The notes under the pieces were generated by a model. The model saw only the letters and a list, made by a program, of their open reading frames with translations. It was not told the origin of the DNA and ran no database searches. Shown in pieces: positions 28,914 to 38,438 of a DNA stretch of 64,000 bases. Origin of the DNA: Pseudomonadota bacterium (GTDB lineage: Bacteria > Desulfobacterota > Binatia > Binatales > Binataceae); the NCBI GenBank assembly GCA_021323945.1, contig JAJPKA010000014.1, forward strand, positions 1-64,000, given 5' to 3'. Every line of letters begins with the position of its first letter. Positions within the stretch are counted from its first letter, which is position 1. The position numbers and the translations under genes are program-made.

Positions 28914-29939
28914 GTGAGACCAAAATTGGCTTTGGTGGCCGACGGCGATGCCGCTCGAAGGCCTGCTCGGTCTGCCCATTCGGAAGAACTTGAGATTTTT
29001 GACGCTTACTCCCAAGCGGTGATCCGTGCTGCCGATACGATCAGCCCGGCGGTGGTTAACATTGAGGTTATACGGCGGGGATCACCGCTGCATGAGTCTT
29101 CTGGAACACAACCTCATGCGACCGGTTCCGGTTTTCTCTTCACACCCGACGGATACATCCTGACCAACAGCCATGTTGTCCACGGTGCTGGGCGAGTGGA
29201 TGTTACTCTTTCTGACGGACGCCGCATGCGAGCCGACTTAATCGGCGACGATCCGGGAACTGATCTGGCGGTGATTCGAATCAGTGCTGATGGACTGACT
29301 GCGGCAGCGCTGGGCGACTCGAATCGAATTCGCGTCGGCCAACTGGTGGTAGCAATCGGAAATCCTTACGGTTTCCAGTGTACAGTGACTGCCGGCGTGA
29401 TCAGTGCGCTGGGGCGCTCGCTGAGGACGCAGTCGGGGCGCCTAATCGACAATATCATACAGACGGATGCGGCTTTGAATCCGGGGAATTCAGGGGGGCC
29501 ACTGGTTAGCTCTCGCGCCGAGGTAATTGGAGTCAACACGGCGACAATCATGCCGGCGCAGGGCCTTTGTTTTGCGATTGCGATCAACACGGCCAAATTC
29601 GTCGCCAGCCGCTTGATCCGCGATGGCCGCATCGTACGGGGTTATCTCGGAATGGCCGGCCAAAATGTGCGGCTGCCTCGCCGTCTGGTTCACCTTCACA
29701 AAGTCGGCGTCGCCAGTGGCGTTTTGATCCTCTCACTGGAACCTGGTAGTCCGGCAGAGCTGGCCGGATTAAAACCTGGCGATGTTGTAATCAGCTTCGC
29801 AGGCACGCCCGTCGCGGGGATCGACGATTTGCAACGGCTTCTCAGTGGCGATTGCATAGGTGTGGCCACCGAATTGCAAGTGATGCGGCGTGCGGATCTC
29901 ATGACTTTGCGGATTGTTCCCGGCGAGTCACCCAATTAA
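28914..29939 (+). CDS. Trypsin-like serine protease with PDZ domain (HtrA/DegP-like)
   Basis: A 341-residue protein from a GTG at 28914. The catalytic triad is intact: His87 in TNSHVV, Asp117 in GTDLAVI and Ser193 in NPGNSGGPL. One C-terminal PDZ domain follows from about residue 245 (PGSPAELAGLKPGDVVISFAG in outline). Unlike most HtrA proteins there is no signal peptide or membrane anchor, so it may act in the cytoplasm or be exported another way. It stands alone with its 3' end facing an aldo/keto reductase gene. Confidence 0.9.
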   Translation: MRPKLALVADGDAARRPARSAHSEELEIFDAYSQAVIRAADTISPAVVNIEVIRRGSPLHESSGTQPHATGSGFLFTPDGYILTNSHVVHGAGRVDVTLSDGRRMRADLIGDDPGTDLAVIRISADGLTAAALGDSNRIRVGQLVVAIGNPYGFQCTVTAGVISALGRSLRTQSGRLIDNIIQTDAALNPGNSGGPLVSSRAEVIGVNTATIMPAQGLCFAIAINTAKFVASRLIRDGRIVRGYLGMAGQNVRLPRRLVHLHKVGVASGVLILSLEPGSPAELAGLKPGDVVISFAGTPVAGIDDLQRLLSGDCIGVATELQVMRRADLMTLRIVPGESPN

Positions 29940-30024
29940 GGAGCCGCAGTGAAAGCGGCGGAGGTTTTGGGGTAGTGACTTCGACCTGCCAGCCAATACG
30001 TGGTGTCGCTGACCGGCGCACCGT

Positions 30025-31038
30025 CTAACGGTACTCGGCACCGCAATCGCCAATTTCGTTCATCAAATCGCGTGACCTCGCCAATACTGTTTCGATCAGC
30101 GCGTAATCGGCCGGGTCGAGGGCAAAACTGAAGACTCGCTGATTTTCGGCAATGTGCTCCGACAGCCCCAGACGGGTGCCGACAATCACACCGGCGACGG
30201 CCGGTTGTTCAAGAACGTAACGGACCGCCACATTGGCGATGCTCACTTGATGTTTGTCGGCGATTTGCTTCAGTTGTACAAGCAAATCCTGAAAAAGCCT
30301 CCATCCGCCCCAGACGTCAATCATCCGCTTATACTTTTGCAACGAGGCGGTAATCAGTCGGTCGCGTTGAGGTTCGGGCTGGCCAAGATAGGCATCCGAC
30401 ATCAGTCCGCCCAACAGCGTACCGTATGTCAACAGGCTGATACCGTTTCGCTGGCAATACTCGGCCATTGCCCGGGCCGGGCGGCGGTCGACCAATGAGT
30501 ATTGGACCTGGTTGGAGACAATAACAGTACCTCGTTCGACAACTGCGCGCAGATGAGCGGTATCAAAGTTAGTCAGAGCCAGATGCTTGATCGGCCCCTT
30601 CTGCTGTAATTCGGTCAGATGGTCCAGTGCGACGAAATAGCGCTGATCACCATAGTCCCACCAGTGGAACTGCAGAAGATCGAGCGACTCGACGTCCATG
30701 CGTCTACGCGAAATGTCAACGGCTCGTTCGACGCCGTCTCGGGACATGGGGCCGGGATAGGGCACCCATTTGGTAAACGCTTGAATTTCGCTGAGACGTT
30801 GCCGCCCGTGGCGGGCCGCGAACCGGCGTCGAAACTCACCGACAAAATCTTCCGCCGGGCCATAGTGGTCGGCAAGGTCCCAGGTCCTAAACCCAGCGTC
30901 ATGGTAGCGGAACATTTCGGATACCGCACGGTCGGGTTCCACATAACCATGTGCTCCCGAGACTTGCCACATACCATTGAGGATGCGGCAGATTTTGAGG
31001 TCAGGGGTCAGCTGGAAGCGAGAAGCCTCCGGTAGCAT
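30025..31038 (-). CDS. Aldo/keto reductase
   Basis: A 337-residue TIM-barrel protein of the aldo/keto reductase family. The catalytic Asp and Tyr are in TWDLADHYGPAED (near residue 60), and the Lys in QAFTKWVPY. The core block SLDLLQFHWWDYGD and the strand LALTNFD follow. The NADPH-binding end contains GVIVGTRLGLSEHIAEN. The substrate is unknown. It starts at an ATG at 31038 and is divergent from a small secreted protein gene. Confidence 0.9.
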   Translation of the reverse strand: MLPEASRFQLTPDLKICRILNGMWQVSGAHGYVEPDRAVSEMFRYHDAGFRTWDLADHYGPAEDFVGEFRRRFAARHGRQRLSEIQAFTKWVPYPGPMSRDGVERAVDISRRRMDVESLDLLQFHWWDYGDQRYFVALDHLTELQQKGPIKHLALTNFDTAHLRAVVERGTVIVSNQVQYSLVDRRPARAMAEYCQRNGISLLTYGTLLGGLMSDAYLGQPEPQRDRLITASLQKYKRMIDVWGGWRLFQDLLVQLKQIADKHQVSIANVAVRYVLEQPAVAGVIVGTRLGLSEHIAENQRVFSFALDPADYALIETVLARSRDLMNEIGDCGAEYR

Positions 31039-31155
31039 GGTAACTCCCGTCAGCGTGTTCGAATGAACAGCGTCAGTGTGTTTTCCGGATCTTGTGCTAC
31101 ACTCGGGGCGATTTGCAAAGAGCTAATCGCAGGAAGAAAAGGTAGGGAGGAAGAA

Positions 31156-31659
31156 ATGAAGAAATCCACGGTCCGGCTCGCATTGGCGGCAGCTGTTCTG
31201 TTTATGCCGACAATGAGTCTCCAGGCGCTTGCAGCGGGCAATGCCAAACAAGATATTACGGAACTGGAGCACAAGTGTATTGCCGCAACCAGCACGGACG
31301 AGGCAGCGTCATTGGGCTGCTTCGATGAACACGATATCGTGCTTTATGATTTCATCCCCCCGCTGGAGTACTCCGGAGCCAAGGCGGTTCGCGGGGATCT
31401 TGACAATTTCTTTAACAATGCCAAGAACGTCAAGGGCGAATTCGTCGAACTCCAAGTAGTAACGGATGGCAAGCTGGGCATCGCCCGCAGTATTCAACAT
31501 TTCACCTGGACCAGCAAGGACGGCAAACCAATGGAAGCGACGTTTCGCGTGACCGATGCCCTGCATAAAGTCGGGGGTAAGTGGAAGATTTTCCACACCC
31601 ACGTCTCTGTCCCGGTCGATCCTAGTACCGGCAAGGCGCAGATGGATTTAAAATCCTAG
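31156..31659 (+). CDS. Secreted SnoaL/DUF4440-like (NTF2-fold) protein
   Basis: A 167-residue protein from the ATG at 31156, with GGGAGGAAG upstream; the frame runs further upstream without a better start. A Sec signal peptide (basic MKKSTVR, then a hydrophobic core) ends near ALAAG. The mature part has the layout of an NTF2-like SnoaL/DUF4440 domain: helices, then YSGAKAVRGDLDNFF and repeated beta strands ending in KVGGKWKIFHTHVS. It is probably periplasmic. Such proteins bind or convert small organic molecules; the ligand is unknown. Confidence 0.8.
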   Translation: MKKSTVRLALAAAVLFMPTMSLQALAAGNAKQDITELEHKCIAATSTDEAASLGCFDEHDIVLYDFIPPLEYSGAKAVRGDLDNFFNNAKNVKGEFVELQVVTDGKLGIARSIQHFTWTSKDGKPMEATFRVTDALHKVGGKWKIFHTHVSVPVDPSTGKAQMDLKS

Positions 31660-31698
31660 AATCGCGACCTGGAGCGGTTAGTTATTGCGGAGTCAGCG

Positions 31699-32571
31699 AT
31701 GAATATTGGCGTGTTGTGCTTTTTGACTGAACAATCCGGCAACCCCGGTTCGATCGCACGTGTCGCTGAGAACCTCGGCTTCGATTCGTTCTGGGTGGCG
31801 GAACATCTGGTCATGCCGAGCCATTACACGGTCCATTATCCGCGTTCGGCTGACGGCAAGGTGCCCGAGTTTTACGCCCACCTGATCGATCCGTTTGTTG
31901 CACTTGCGATTGCCGCGCAAGCGACCTCGCGCATTCGGATCGGCACCGCAATCTGCTTGTTACCTGAGCGCAACGTAATTGAAACGGCCAAAGCCGCTGC
32001 CTGCCTCGACCTCTATTCCGGCGGTCGCTTGAGTTTTGGAGTCGGAGCTGGATGGTTTCCGGAAGAAGCCGGAATCATGGGAGTTGATTTTCGGCGACGC
32101 TGGCGTCACTTGCGCGAAGCGGTCGAGGCCTTGCGCGCCTTGTGGTCGCAGGACGATGTTGCCTACCAAGGACAATTCGTTAAATTCCCACCGGTGCGAT
32201 TGTATCCACGGCCCGTACAGAAGCCCGGACCGCCCATCCTGCTAGGTGCGCATGATCCGAAATATGCTCTGCGGCGGGTGGCACGTTACGCTGACGGATG
32301 GTGTCCCGGCGGGCTTAGCGTCGAACAGGCGCGCGAATGTATTCCTCAGATCCGCCGGATGGCCCGCGAAGATTATGGGCGCGACCCGGAGAGATTGGAA
32401 TTCTCCGTCCTGATGATGGGCGGGCAAAAGCCTACCAAAGAACTGATGAAGCGCTATGCAGAAGCGGGGGTCACGCGGCTGATAGTGGCGGCCGCCGCTT
32501 CCGCCCATGGCGACGGGATTAAAGCTGTCGAGGAGGCGGCCGCTGTGGTCGAGCAGGCCGCGCACGTCTAG
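31699..32571 (+). CDS. Luciferase-like (LLM class) oxidoreductase, probably F420-dependent
   Basis: A 290-residue TIM-barrel protein. It has NIGVLCFLTE at the N-terminus, then FDSFWVAEH, RIRIGTAICLLPERNVIETAKAAACLDLYSGGRLSFGVGAGW in outline, and RPVQKPGPPILLGA, all of the LLM F420 type. Substrate unknown; relatives oxidise alcohols or reduce enones and sugars-phosphate. It faces another LLM gene (32613-33455) tail to tail across a hairpin. F420 use is inferred from the family. Confidence 0.85.
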   Translation: MNIGVLCFLTEQSGNPGSIARVAENLGFDSFWVAEHLVMPSHYTVHYPRSADGKVPEFYAHLIDPFVALAIAAQATSRIRIGTAICLLPERNVIETAKAAACLDLYSGGRLSFGVGAGWFPEEAGIMGVDFRRRWRHLREAVEALRALWSQDDVAYQGQFVKFPPVRLYPRPVQKPGPPILLGAHDPKYALRRVARYADGWCPGGLSVEQARECIPQIRRMAREDYGRDPERLEFSVLMMGGQKPTKELMKRYAEAGVTRLIVAAAASAHGDGIKAVEEAAAVVEQAAHV

Positions 32572-32579
32572 AACCACCC

Positions 32580-32610
32580 GGGGGGCCAGAAAATGATCCT
32601 GGTCCCCCTG
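32580..32610. terminator. Bidirectional terminator hairpin between two convergent oxidoreductase genes
   Basis: A GC-rich stem of GGGGGCCAG (32581-32589) pairs with CTGGTCCCCC (32599-32608) with one bulged base around an A/T-rich loop. A TGTTT follows on the forward strand. The hairpin lies exactly between the stops at 32571 and 32613. Confidence 0.6.
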
Positions 32611-32612
32611 TT

Positions 32613-33455
32613 TCAAACTCGCCCTACCAAAGTCCGACCGGCAATGTTTACTGCCTGTAATATTTGGTCCAGGTCTTTGGCCCGGGGCGCAATGATCATG
32701 CGCGTAACTCCCAGCGCGGCGAGTCGATGCGCCAGCTCGACGTCGGCCTCACCCTTGGGCGTGACGCTAATGTCCAGATGAGCGAAGTCGCGCCCGTGTT
32801 TACTGCACGCCGCGCGAATTCCGTTGAGACAGTTGCTCGTCGCTTCGAGATCGAGGCCAAAACCATACCATCCATCGCCCAGGCGTGCGGTTCGGTCAAA
32901 GGCATATTTGGATTTTCCACCGAAGATAATTGGCACATGGGGCTTTTGCACCGGCCGTGGTTCGGCCCGAACTCCCTCGAGCGAAAAAAATCGGCCGTGA
33001 AATTTCGGGCGCTCCATTGTCCACAGTGACTTCATCAGTGCTATCGCTTCTTCGGCGCGTTTGCCCTTCTCAGCGAATGGCACGCCAACGGCCTCGTACT
33101 CCTGCTCAATGCTGCTGATCCCCACTCCCAGGATAAAACGGCCGCGCGTCAACACATCGACTGAGGCCAGCTGCTTGGCAAGGATTACCGGATTGCGCAG
33201 TGGCAGAATCATAATTCCCGTGCCAAAACGGAGCGTGCGGGTGTGGGCGGCTGCGAAGGCAATAGTGACGCACAAGTCAACAAAAACGGTGCGCGGCGAC
33301 ATTGGTGTGGATGTCGTGGGAGGGTCCGGAAGTGCGATGTGCTCGCCGCCCCAGAAACTGTCGAAGCCGGCATCCTCAGCGGCATGTGCGACCACACTAA
33401 CCGCCTGCGGCGTCACGCACGGCCACATGTTAAGCCCGAAAAGACCGATTTTCAT
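32613..33455 (-). CDS. Luciferase-like (LLM class) oxidoreductase, probably F420-dependent
   Basis: A 280-residue protein starting at the ATG at 33455. N-terminal KIGLFGLNM, the block FDSFWGGEHIALPD, the strand LRFGTGIMILPLRNPV and GRFILGVGISSIEQEYEAVGVPF are typical of LLM oxidoreductases. It is clearly a different subfamily member from its convergent neighbour, sharing the overall layout and the RPVQKPHVPIIFGG motif. Cofactor F420 is inferred; substrate unknown. Confidence 0.85.
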   Translation of the reverse strand: MKIGLFGLNMWPCVTPQAVSVVAHAAEDAGFDSFWGGEHIALPDPPTTSTPMSPRTVFVDLCVTIAFAAAHTRTLRFGTGIMILPLRNPVILAKQLASVDVLTRGRFILGVGISSIEQEYEAVGVPFAEKGKRAEEAIALMKSLWTMERPKFHGRFFSLEGVRAEPRPVQKPHVPIIFGGKSKYAFDRTARLGDGWYGFGLDLEATSNCLNGIRAACSKHGRDFAHLDISVTPKGEADVELAHRLAALGVTRMIIAPRAKDLDQILQAVNIAGRTLVGRV

Positions 33456-33570
33456 GTCCAGTTACCTTGGCAACGCCTCTACGATTTGCGAGCTGTGTGC
33501 TTGATTGGGTTGTGTCGGCTAAGAGTATCGATTGTCGTGACAGGAACCAAAACCCAAGTGGGAGTCGGAA

Positions 33571-36500
33571 TCATGGCACGCGCCGAACCTCATGAGTCTG
33601 TTCACGAGCGAACAATGTTTCAAATAAGGCCCTGACTCGCGAGCGACGCTCCTCGAGCTCGTAGAGCAAGCGCGCTGCGCTGTTGCCTTGTTCCAATCCC
33701 ATACGGCGTGCGATTGGCGTCAGGTGCGCGTCGTCGATCGGCAACGCCCATGCCGGCTGATCACTCTCGATGCGCAGGCGATTTTCCAGCTGTAAAAGAA
33801 AACGGTAATCAGCTTCGAGCTCCGTCGCTTCTTGCTGCCGAAGCAACCCGGTCTCGCCCAGTGCCCGAATAAGCTCGGTGGTGTTGCGCCGATGAAGTTG
33901 CTTAAACTGATGGCCGTAGCGCAATGCCATCATCTGAGTGATGAACTCAACGTCGACCAGACCCCCGCGGCCTTGCTTGAGGTTGAGCCGCTGATGATTC
34001 TCGGCTCCGATTTCCTTTTCCATCCGCATGCGCATGGCTGCAATTTCGGCGACCTCTGAGGCCGCGAGGGGTCGATTGAAAACGAATTCTTCGCGCGCTT
34101 GCTCGAGCGCCTGTCCCAAAACCTCATCGCCGGCGATGACGCGCGCACGCACCAAGGCTTGCCGTTCCCAAACTGCAGAGCTTTGGCGATGGTATTTGCG
34201 AAAGGCTTCCAGTGACGTAACCAGCGGACCCGCGTTGCCCGACGGCCGCAGCCTCAGGTCAAGCTTGTAGGCGTAACCCTCACGCGTCCGCGCTTCCAGG
34301 ACGGCGATGAGCTTTTGCATGATGCGCGAGGCTATTTCGTGACCTGCGGCGGCAGTTTCACCGGGCAAGTCGTAGACGAAGATTAAATCGAGGTCGGAAT
34401 TGTAGGACATTTCGGCGGCGCCGAGACGACCCATCCCAATGATGGATAGTCGGAGCTGAGGAGGCACCGACCAACGGTGACGCACTTCGGCCACGGCCAG
34501 TCCAAGCGCCTGCCGCAATTGCGCTTCTGCCAAATTGGTTAGTTCAATCTGCACCTGGTCAAGCGTGAGGCTTCCCCACAGATCGGCAATCGCGATTCGA
34601 AGAAATTCCTGATGGCCAAAGGCGCGCAAAGCATCGAGACGATTCTCGAAGTCACCGGCAGCGGACAGCAATTCCCCCAGTTCGCACTCGAGCTCGACTG
34701 CCGACCGCCGCAGCCGCGCTAAATCGGAGCGTACCAGCGTGTCGAGCATGTCAGGATGGCGAATAAAAAGGGCAGACAAGAAACTGCTCGACGCGAAAAG
34801 CCGTAGCAACATTCGACGGGTCGCCGGATGGTGTTCGAGCAACTCCAGAAAAGAGGTTCGTGCACCAACCGCATTAATAAATGACACCAGATTCATCAGC
34901 GCGAGGTCTGGATCAGGTAACGCAACGATCTCGTCCAGCAGATGCGGTCCCAGTGCTTCGAGCAATTCCTGGCGGCGCGGTCGAACGCGGAGGTGTTCAG
35001 GTCCGCGCACGAGCACCGCCAGCTGATTTGCACTCGGTTGTGGATTAGCGAAACCTAGTTCCTGCAAATCCGCGGCAGCGGCCGTTGGTTCCAACGCCTT
35101 GCGCCAAGCACGTACCGCGGCAGCCGAAGCGGGTTGTCGGAGGCTCTCTTCCCCGCCGGTAAGCATCTCCCGAAACAGGCCAGCCACCAGGTTGCGCTGA
35201 GCCGCAAGCGTTGTGGTGAAAAGTGAAATTGCTTCCGGTCCCTTCCCAAATCCCAGCCGGGCGGCCAGAATCTCAAGGTCGACCTGATCTGCTGGCAAAC
35301 GGTGGGTTTGCAGACCTGAGGCTACCTGCAGTTTATGTTCGACGTCGCGCAGGAACAGATAGGCGGACGCAAGTGCATTCGCACGTTCAGAACTCATATA
35401 GCCGTATTTCCCCAGCCGCTCCAAGGCCTGCAGGGTGCGCGCCGTACGTAGGCGGGGGTCGCGCCCGCCGTAAATCAACGTTAGCGCCTGAACTATGAAC
35501 TCAAGTTCTCGGATCCCGCCGTAACCTAGTTTCAGGTCGCGCCGGAGGAGCTCGGGTGACCCCGCTTCGGCCTCGATTCGATGCTTCATCGCACGTAACT
35601 GACGCAAGGTGTCGAAGTCGAGATAACTTCGGTAGATGAAGCGGCTTAATTCGCCGATCAATCGCTTGCCAAGCTTGAGTGCGCCACCAACTGGTCGGGC
35701 ACGGAGCAGCGCTGCGCGTTCCCAGGTCTGGCCGAGAGTTTCATAGAATCGAAGAGCCGCTTCAAGCGAGAGGACCAGCGGAGAACTACGACCCCCCGGC
35801 CGTAAACGGAGATCTACACGGAAACAATTGCGTGAAAGAATGTCAGTAACGACTTCGCCAAGACGACGGGCCGACTCTTGCTGCGCAGCGTCGTCCGGTC
35901 CCTCAAAGATAAACATCAGGTCAATATCGGAACTTAGGTTTAACTCCTCCGCGCCGAGCTTCCCCATCGCGATGACGCAAAAGTCGCCGCCCTGCTTAAT
36001 CGTTTCGCTGCTGCTAGCCGCTATACCGAAAGCGGCACGAATACACTCATCCGCCAGCGCCGACATCGCGGCTAAGGTGTCTGTGACCGCGAACCGCCGG
36101 AGGAGATCGGCGATTGCGATCGCCAGGAACCGCTGACGTTTAAACTCGGCGAGTCGTTGTGTCGCTTCGGCGGTATCTCTGGCGGCCGATCCGTCGAAGT
36201 GGATGTTGCGGAGAATTTCCGAGACGGTGCCCAAGCGTGCGTCGTTGAACGCGCTGGACCATTGAGGACCATAGGTAACAAGGCCGGTCGCTATAAGTTC
36301 GGAGGCCCCCAGGCAGAAGATCAGATCGGAGGCGCATTGCGGGTCGCGCAACAACTGCAAGGTCTGCTCTCGGGATTGCTCGAGCAACTTCAGAAGAAAG
36401 GCGAGAGCGAGCCGCTCGTCCGGGGCCCGCTCCCGAACGTGTTGCATAGTGGCTTGCGCTAGATCGCTGTCGGCGATGGCCCTGCAGACGTTGGCGGCCA

Positions 36501-36582
36501 GCTGCGCGAGTGGCCCCTCGAATCGGAGGTGCCGACTATAAGCCTCGCACGAAGCTTCACCTGAGACCCGCTTTTCCACCAT
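33571..36582 (-). CDS. glnE: Glutamine-synthetase adenylyltransferase/adenylyl-removing enzyme
   Basis: About 1003 residues from the ATG at 36582; a TTG start 11 codons upstream is less likely. Two nucleotidyltransferase domains are seen: the N-terminal adenylyl-removing half with GKLGAEELNLSSDIDLMFIF (about residues 210-230) and the C-terminal transferase half with GMGRLGAAEMSYNSDLDLIF (about 720). Each is followed by a helical domain (GYGGIRELEFIVQ and GRGGLVDVEFITQ). It attaches and removes AMP on glutamine synthetase in response to nitrogen status. No glnA or glnB is nearby. Confidence 0.96.
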   Translation of the reverse strand: MVEKRVSGEASCEAYSRHLRFEGPLAQLAANVCRAIADSDLAQATMQHVRERAPDERLALAFLLKLLEQSREQTLQLLRDPQCASDLIFCLGASELIATGLVTYGPQWSSAFNDARLGTVSEILRNIHFDGSAARDTAEATQRLAEFKRQRFLAIAIADLLRRFAVTDTLAAMSALADECIRAAFGIAASSSETIKQGGDFCVIAMGKLGAEELNLSSDIDLMFIFEGPDDAAQQESARRLGEVVTDILSRNCFRVDLRLRPGGRSSPLVLSLEAALRFYETLGQTWERAALLRARPVGGALKLGKRLIGELSRFIYRSYLDFDTLRQLRAMKHRIEAEAGSPELLRRDLKLGYGGIRELEFIVQALTLIYGGRDPRLRTARTLQALERLGKYGYMSSERANALASAYLFLRDVEHKLQVASGLQTHRLPADQVDLEILAARLGFGKGPEAISLFTTTLAAQRNLVAGLFREMLTGGEESLRQPASAAAVRAWRKALEPTAAAADLQELGFANPQPSANQLAVLVRGPEHLRVRPRRQELLEALGPHLLDEIVALPDPDLALMNLVSFINAVGARTSFLELLEHHPATRRMLLRLFASSSFLSALFIRHPDMLDTLVRSDLARLRRSAVELECELGELLSAAGDFENRLDALRAFGHQEFLRIAIADLWGSLTLDQVQIELTNLAEAQLRQALGLAVAEVRHRWSVPPQLRLSIIGMGRLGAAEMSYNSDLDLIFVYDLPGETAAAGHEIASRIMQKLIAVLEARTREGYAYKLDLRLRPSGNAGPLVTSLEAFRKYHRQSSAVWERQALVRARVIAGDEVLGQALEQAREEFVFNRPLAASEVAEIAAMRMRMEKEIGAENHQRLNLKQGRGGLVDVEFITQMMALRYGHQFKQLHRRNTTELIRALGETGLLRQQEATELEADYRFLLQLENRLRIESDQPAWALPIDDAHLTPIARRMGLEQGNSAARLLYELEERRSRVRALFETLFAREQTHEVRRVP

Positions 36583-36694
36583 GATCAGCCCCACAATAGC
36601 AAAACTGATCGGCAAAGAACGTCAGCGCCCTTGGAGAATCGTTTACAATCGATGCTAAGCTCCCCATATAAGTAATCCGGAGAGATGTTGGACG

Positions 36695-37384
36695 ATGATC
36701 ATCCTGTATACAACTGAGCGTGACTATCCATGGGGAACGCTTCGGTCGACCCATGCGAGCAAGACCAAGGTGGTGTTGGAAGAAAAGCGCCTGCCCTACA
36801 GAATAGAGAATCTTCCCCCTGGGAACCTCTGGAAGAAGCCGCCGGAGATGACCGCGCGCCATCCGCTGGGCAAAGTGCCCTATGTCGAAATCGAAGAGGA
36901 GGGAGTTACGATCTACGATTCGACGGTCATCAATGAGTATCTGGAAGATCGCTACTCTTGGCCGCGGCTCTTGCCGTTAGATCCTTTGCTGCGAGCGAAA
37001 GTCAGAATGGTTGAGCAATTCGCCGACGAAGCCCTATTGGGGGGAAATCTGCCACCGATTTGGATGCCCTACTGGAGCGAGCCCGAAAAGCGTGACATCA
37101 GCCGCATGGAAAAAGGACGCGAGGGCCTGCGCACTCGTGACCTTCCATACATCGAAAAGTTGCTGGCAGATGCTCCACCGGGCGGCTATTTGTTTGGCAG
37201 CTTCTCAATGGCCGACGTGCCGATGATGGTGCTGGCGATGGTGCTGGAAGTCGATGAGCTCCCACTCCATCAATTCCCTCAAACAGACAATTATCTTCGA
37301 AGATTGCGTGAAAGACCCAGCTATCGGTCGATTAGCCCAAGAGTGAAAGTTGCCGAAGCCAGCGCGCTACGCAATCCCACATAA
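36695..37384 (+). CDS. Glutathione S-transferase family protein
   Basis: A 229-residue protein with the two-domain GST layout. The N-terminal thioredoxin-like domain starts IILYTTERDYPWGTL and contains VVLEEKRLPYRI, the cis-Pro motif GKVPYVEI and the glutathione-binding IYDSTVINEYLEDRY. An all-helical C-terminal domain follows (FGSFSMADVPMMVL). It resembles SspA-like and other dehalogenase-type GSTs. Substrate unknown. It sits upstream of a SMP-30-type lactonase gene by 100 bp. Confidence 0.88.
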   Translation: MIILYTTERDYPWGTLRSTHASKTKVVLEEKRLPYRIENLPPGNLWKKPPEMTARHPLGKVPYVEIEEEGVTIYDSTVINEYLEDRYSWPRLLPLDPLLRAKVRMVEQFADEALLGGNLPPIWMPYWSEPEKRDISRMEKGREGLRTRDLPYIEKLLADAPPGGYLFGSFSMADVPMMVLAMVLEVDELPLHQFPQTDNYLRRLRERPSYRSISPRVKVAEASALRNPT

Positions 37385-37486
37385 GCCAACTCGGAGGCGC
37401 ACGCCATTAGCCCGCTCCAGTGCGGAGACGCACACTGCAGAAGATAGCGGCGCCCATTTTCTTACCCTGCGAATAGGAGGAAAACG

Positions 37487-38347
37487 ATGGAATTTGAAAC
37501 CCTCGCGACCGGATACGGGCTACTGGAAGGGCCTAGGACCGATGAGCTCAATCGCCTGTATTTCAGCGATGTCAGAGGCGGAGGCGTATTTCGGCGCAAT
37601 CCCGACGGTCGAATTGAAACCCTGATTCCTGAGCGCAAATCCGTTGGCGGGATAGCACTGAATGAAGACGGTGGCCTAGTGGTGACGGGCAGCGGCCTGG
37701 CTTATTGGGACGAACGGACCCGTCGGATCCGCGATATCTTTACGGAATGGGAAGGTCGACCTTTGTTCGGGCTGAACGATCTTACCGTGGACGACAACGG
37801 CGCTATCTGGGTGGGTTCCTTTGGCTGTGACATCAATAAGTTTGATTTTAAAACAACCCCACCACCGGGCGCGCTCTTCAGAGTCGAGCCTCCAGCAAAG
37901 ATTACCAAGTTGTGGGAGGGTATCGAGGTTACCAACGGTCTGGGCTTCAGCCCTGATCGTAAGTTGCTTTACCATAGCGATTCAACGACGCGGGCGGTTT
38001 GGGTCTACGAGGTGCGCGCCGACCAGACGGTTAGCGACCGCCGCCTCTTTGGCCGGCTGCCGGAGGGGATGCCCGATGGCCTGACGGTTGATGCTGAGGG
38101 AGGCGTCTGGGTAGCCGTCGTGGGCGGACCCGGTGAAGTGGTCCGATTCAAAAGTGATGGATCAATTGATCGGCGAGTCAAAGTACCGGCGAAAACGGTG
38201 ACCAGCGTCGCCTTTGGCGGGCCCGACCTGTGCGACCTCTATGTTGTTACCGCCAATAACAGCAATAATCGCGAGCTTAAGGGCACAGTGTTTAGAACTC
38301 GTTCGGACATTCCCGGCCTGCCTGTGCCAAAATCGAAATTTCATTGA
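37487..38347 (+). CDS. SMP-30/gluconolactonase-family lactonase
   Basis: A 286-residue six-bladed beta-propeller protein. A strong GGAGGAAA ribosome-binding site lies just before the ATG at 37487. Candidate metal ligands follow the family pattern: Glu in LLEGPRTDE near the N-terminus, Asn in FGLNDLTVDDNG, Asn in VTNGLGFSPD and Asp in MPDGLTVDAEGG. Members hydrolyse lactones. It probably acts in the cytoplasm because no signal peptide is seen. Its substrate and any link to the upstream GST gene are unknown. Confidence 0.9.
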   Translation: MEFETLATGYGLLEGPRTDELNRLYFSDVRGGGVFRRNPDGRIETLIPERKSVGGIALNEDGGLVVTGSGLAYWDERTRRIRDIFTEWEGRPLFGLNDLTVDDNGAIWVGSFGCDINKFDFKTTPPPGALFRVEPPAKITKLWEGIEVTNGLGFSPDRKLLYHSDSTTRAVWVYEVRADQTVSDRRLFGRLPEGMPDGLTVDAEGGVWVAVVGGPGEVVRFKSDGSIDRRVKVPAKTVTSVAFGGPDLCDLYVVTANNSNNRELKGTVFRTRSDIPGLPVPKSKFH

Positions 38348-38438
38348 CCTATACTGCCCCCACACCAAGCCCGTGCTCGCTGGTTGGAGCTGGTCGCCCA
38401 GATAGTTTGGCCCTGAAAATGCCCAGTGCGCAGATGAG

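Noticed and set aside
29943-29959. Short stem-loop GCCGC-AGTGAAA-GCGGC after the protease gene.
   Set aside because: Five base pairs only and no T-run directly after it; too weak to call a terminator.
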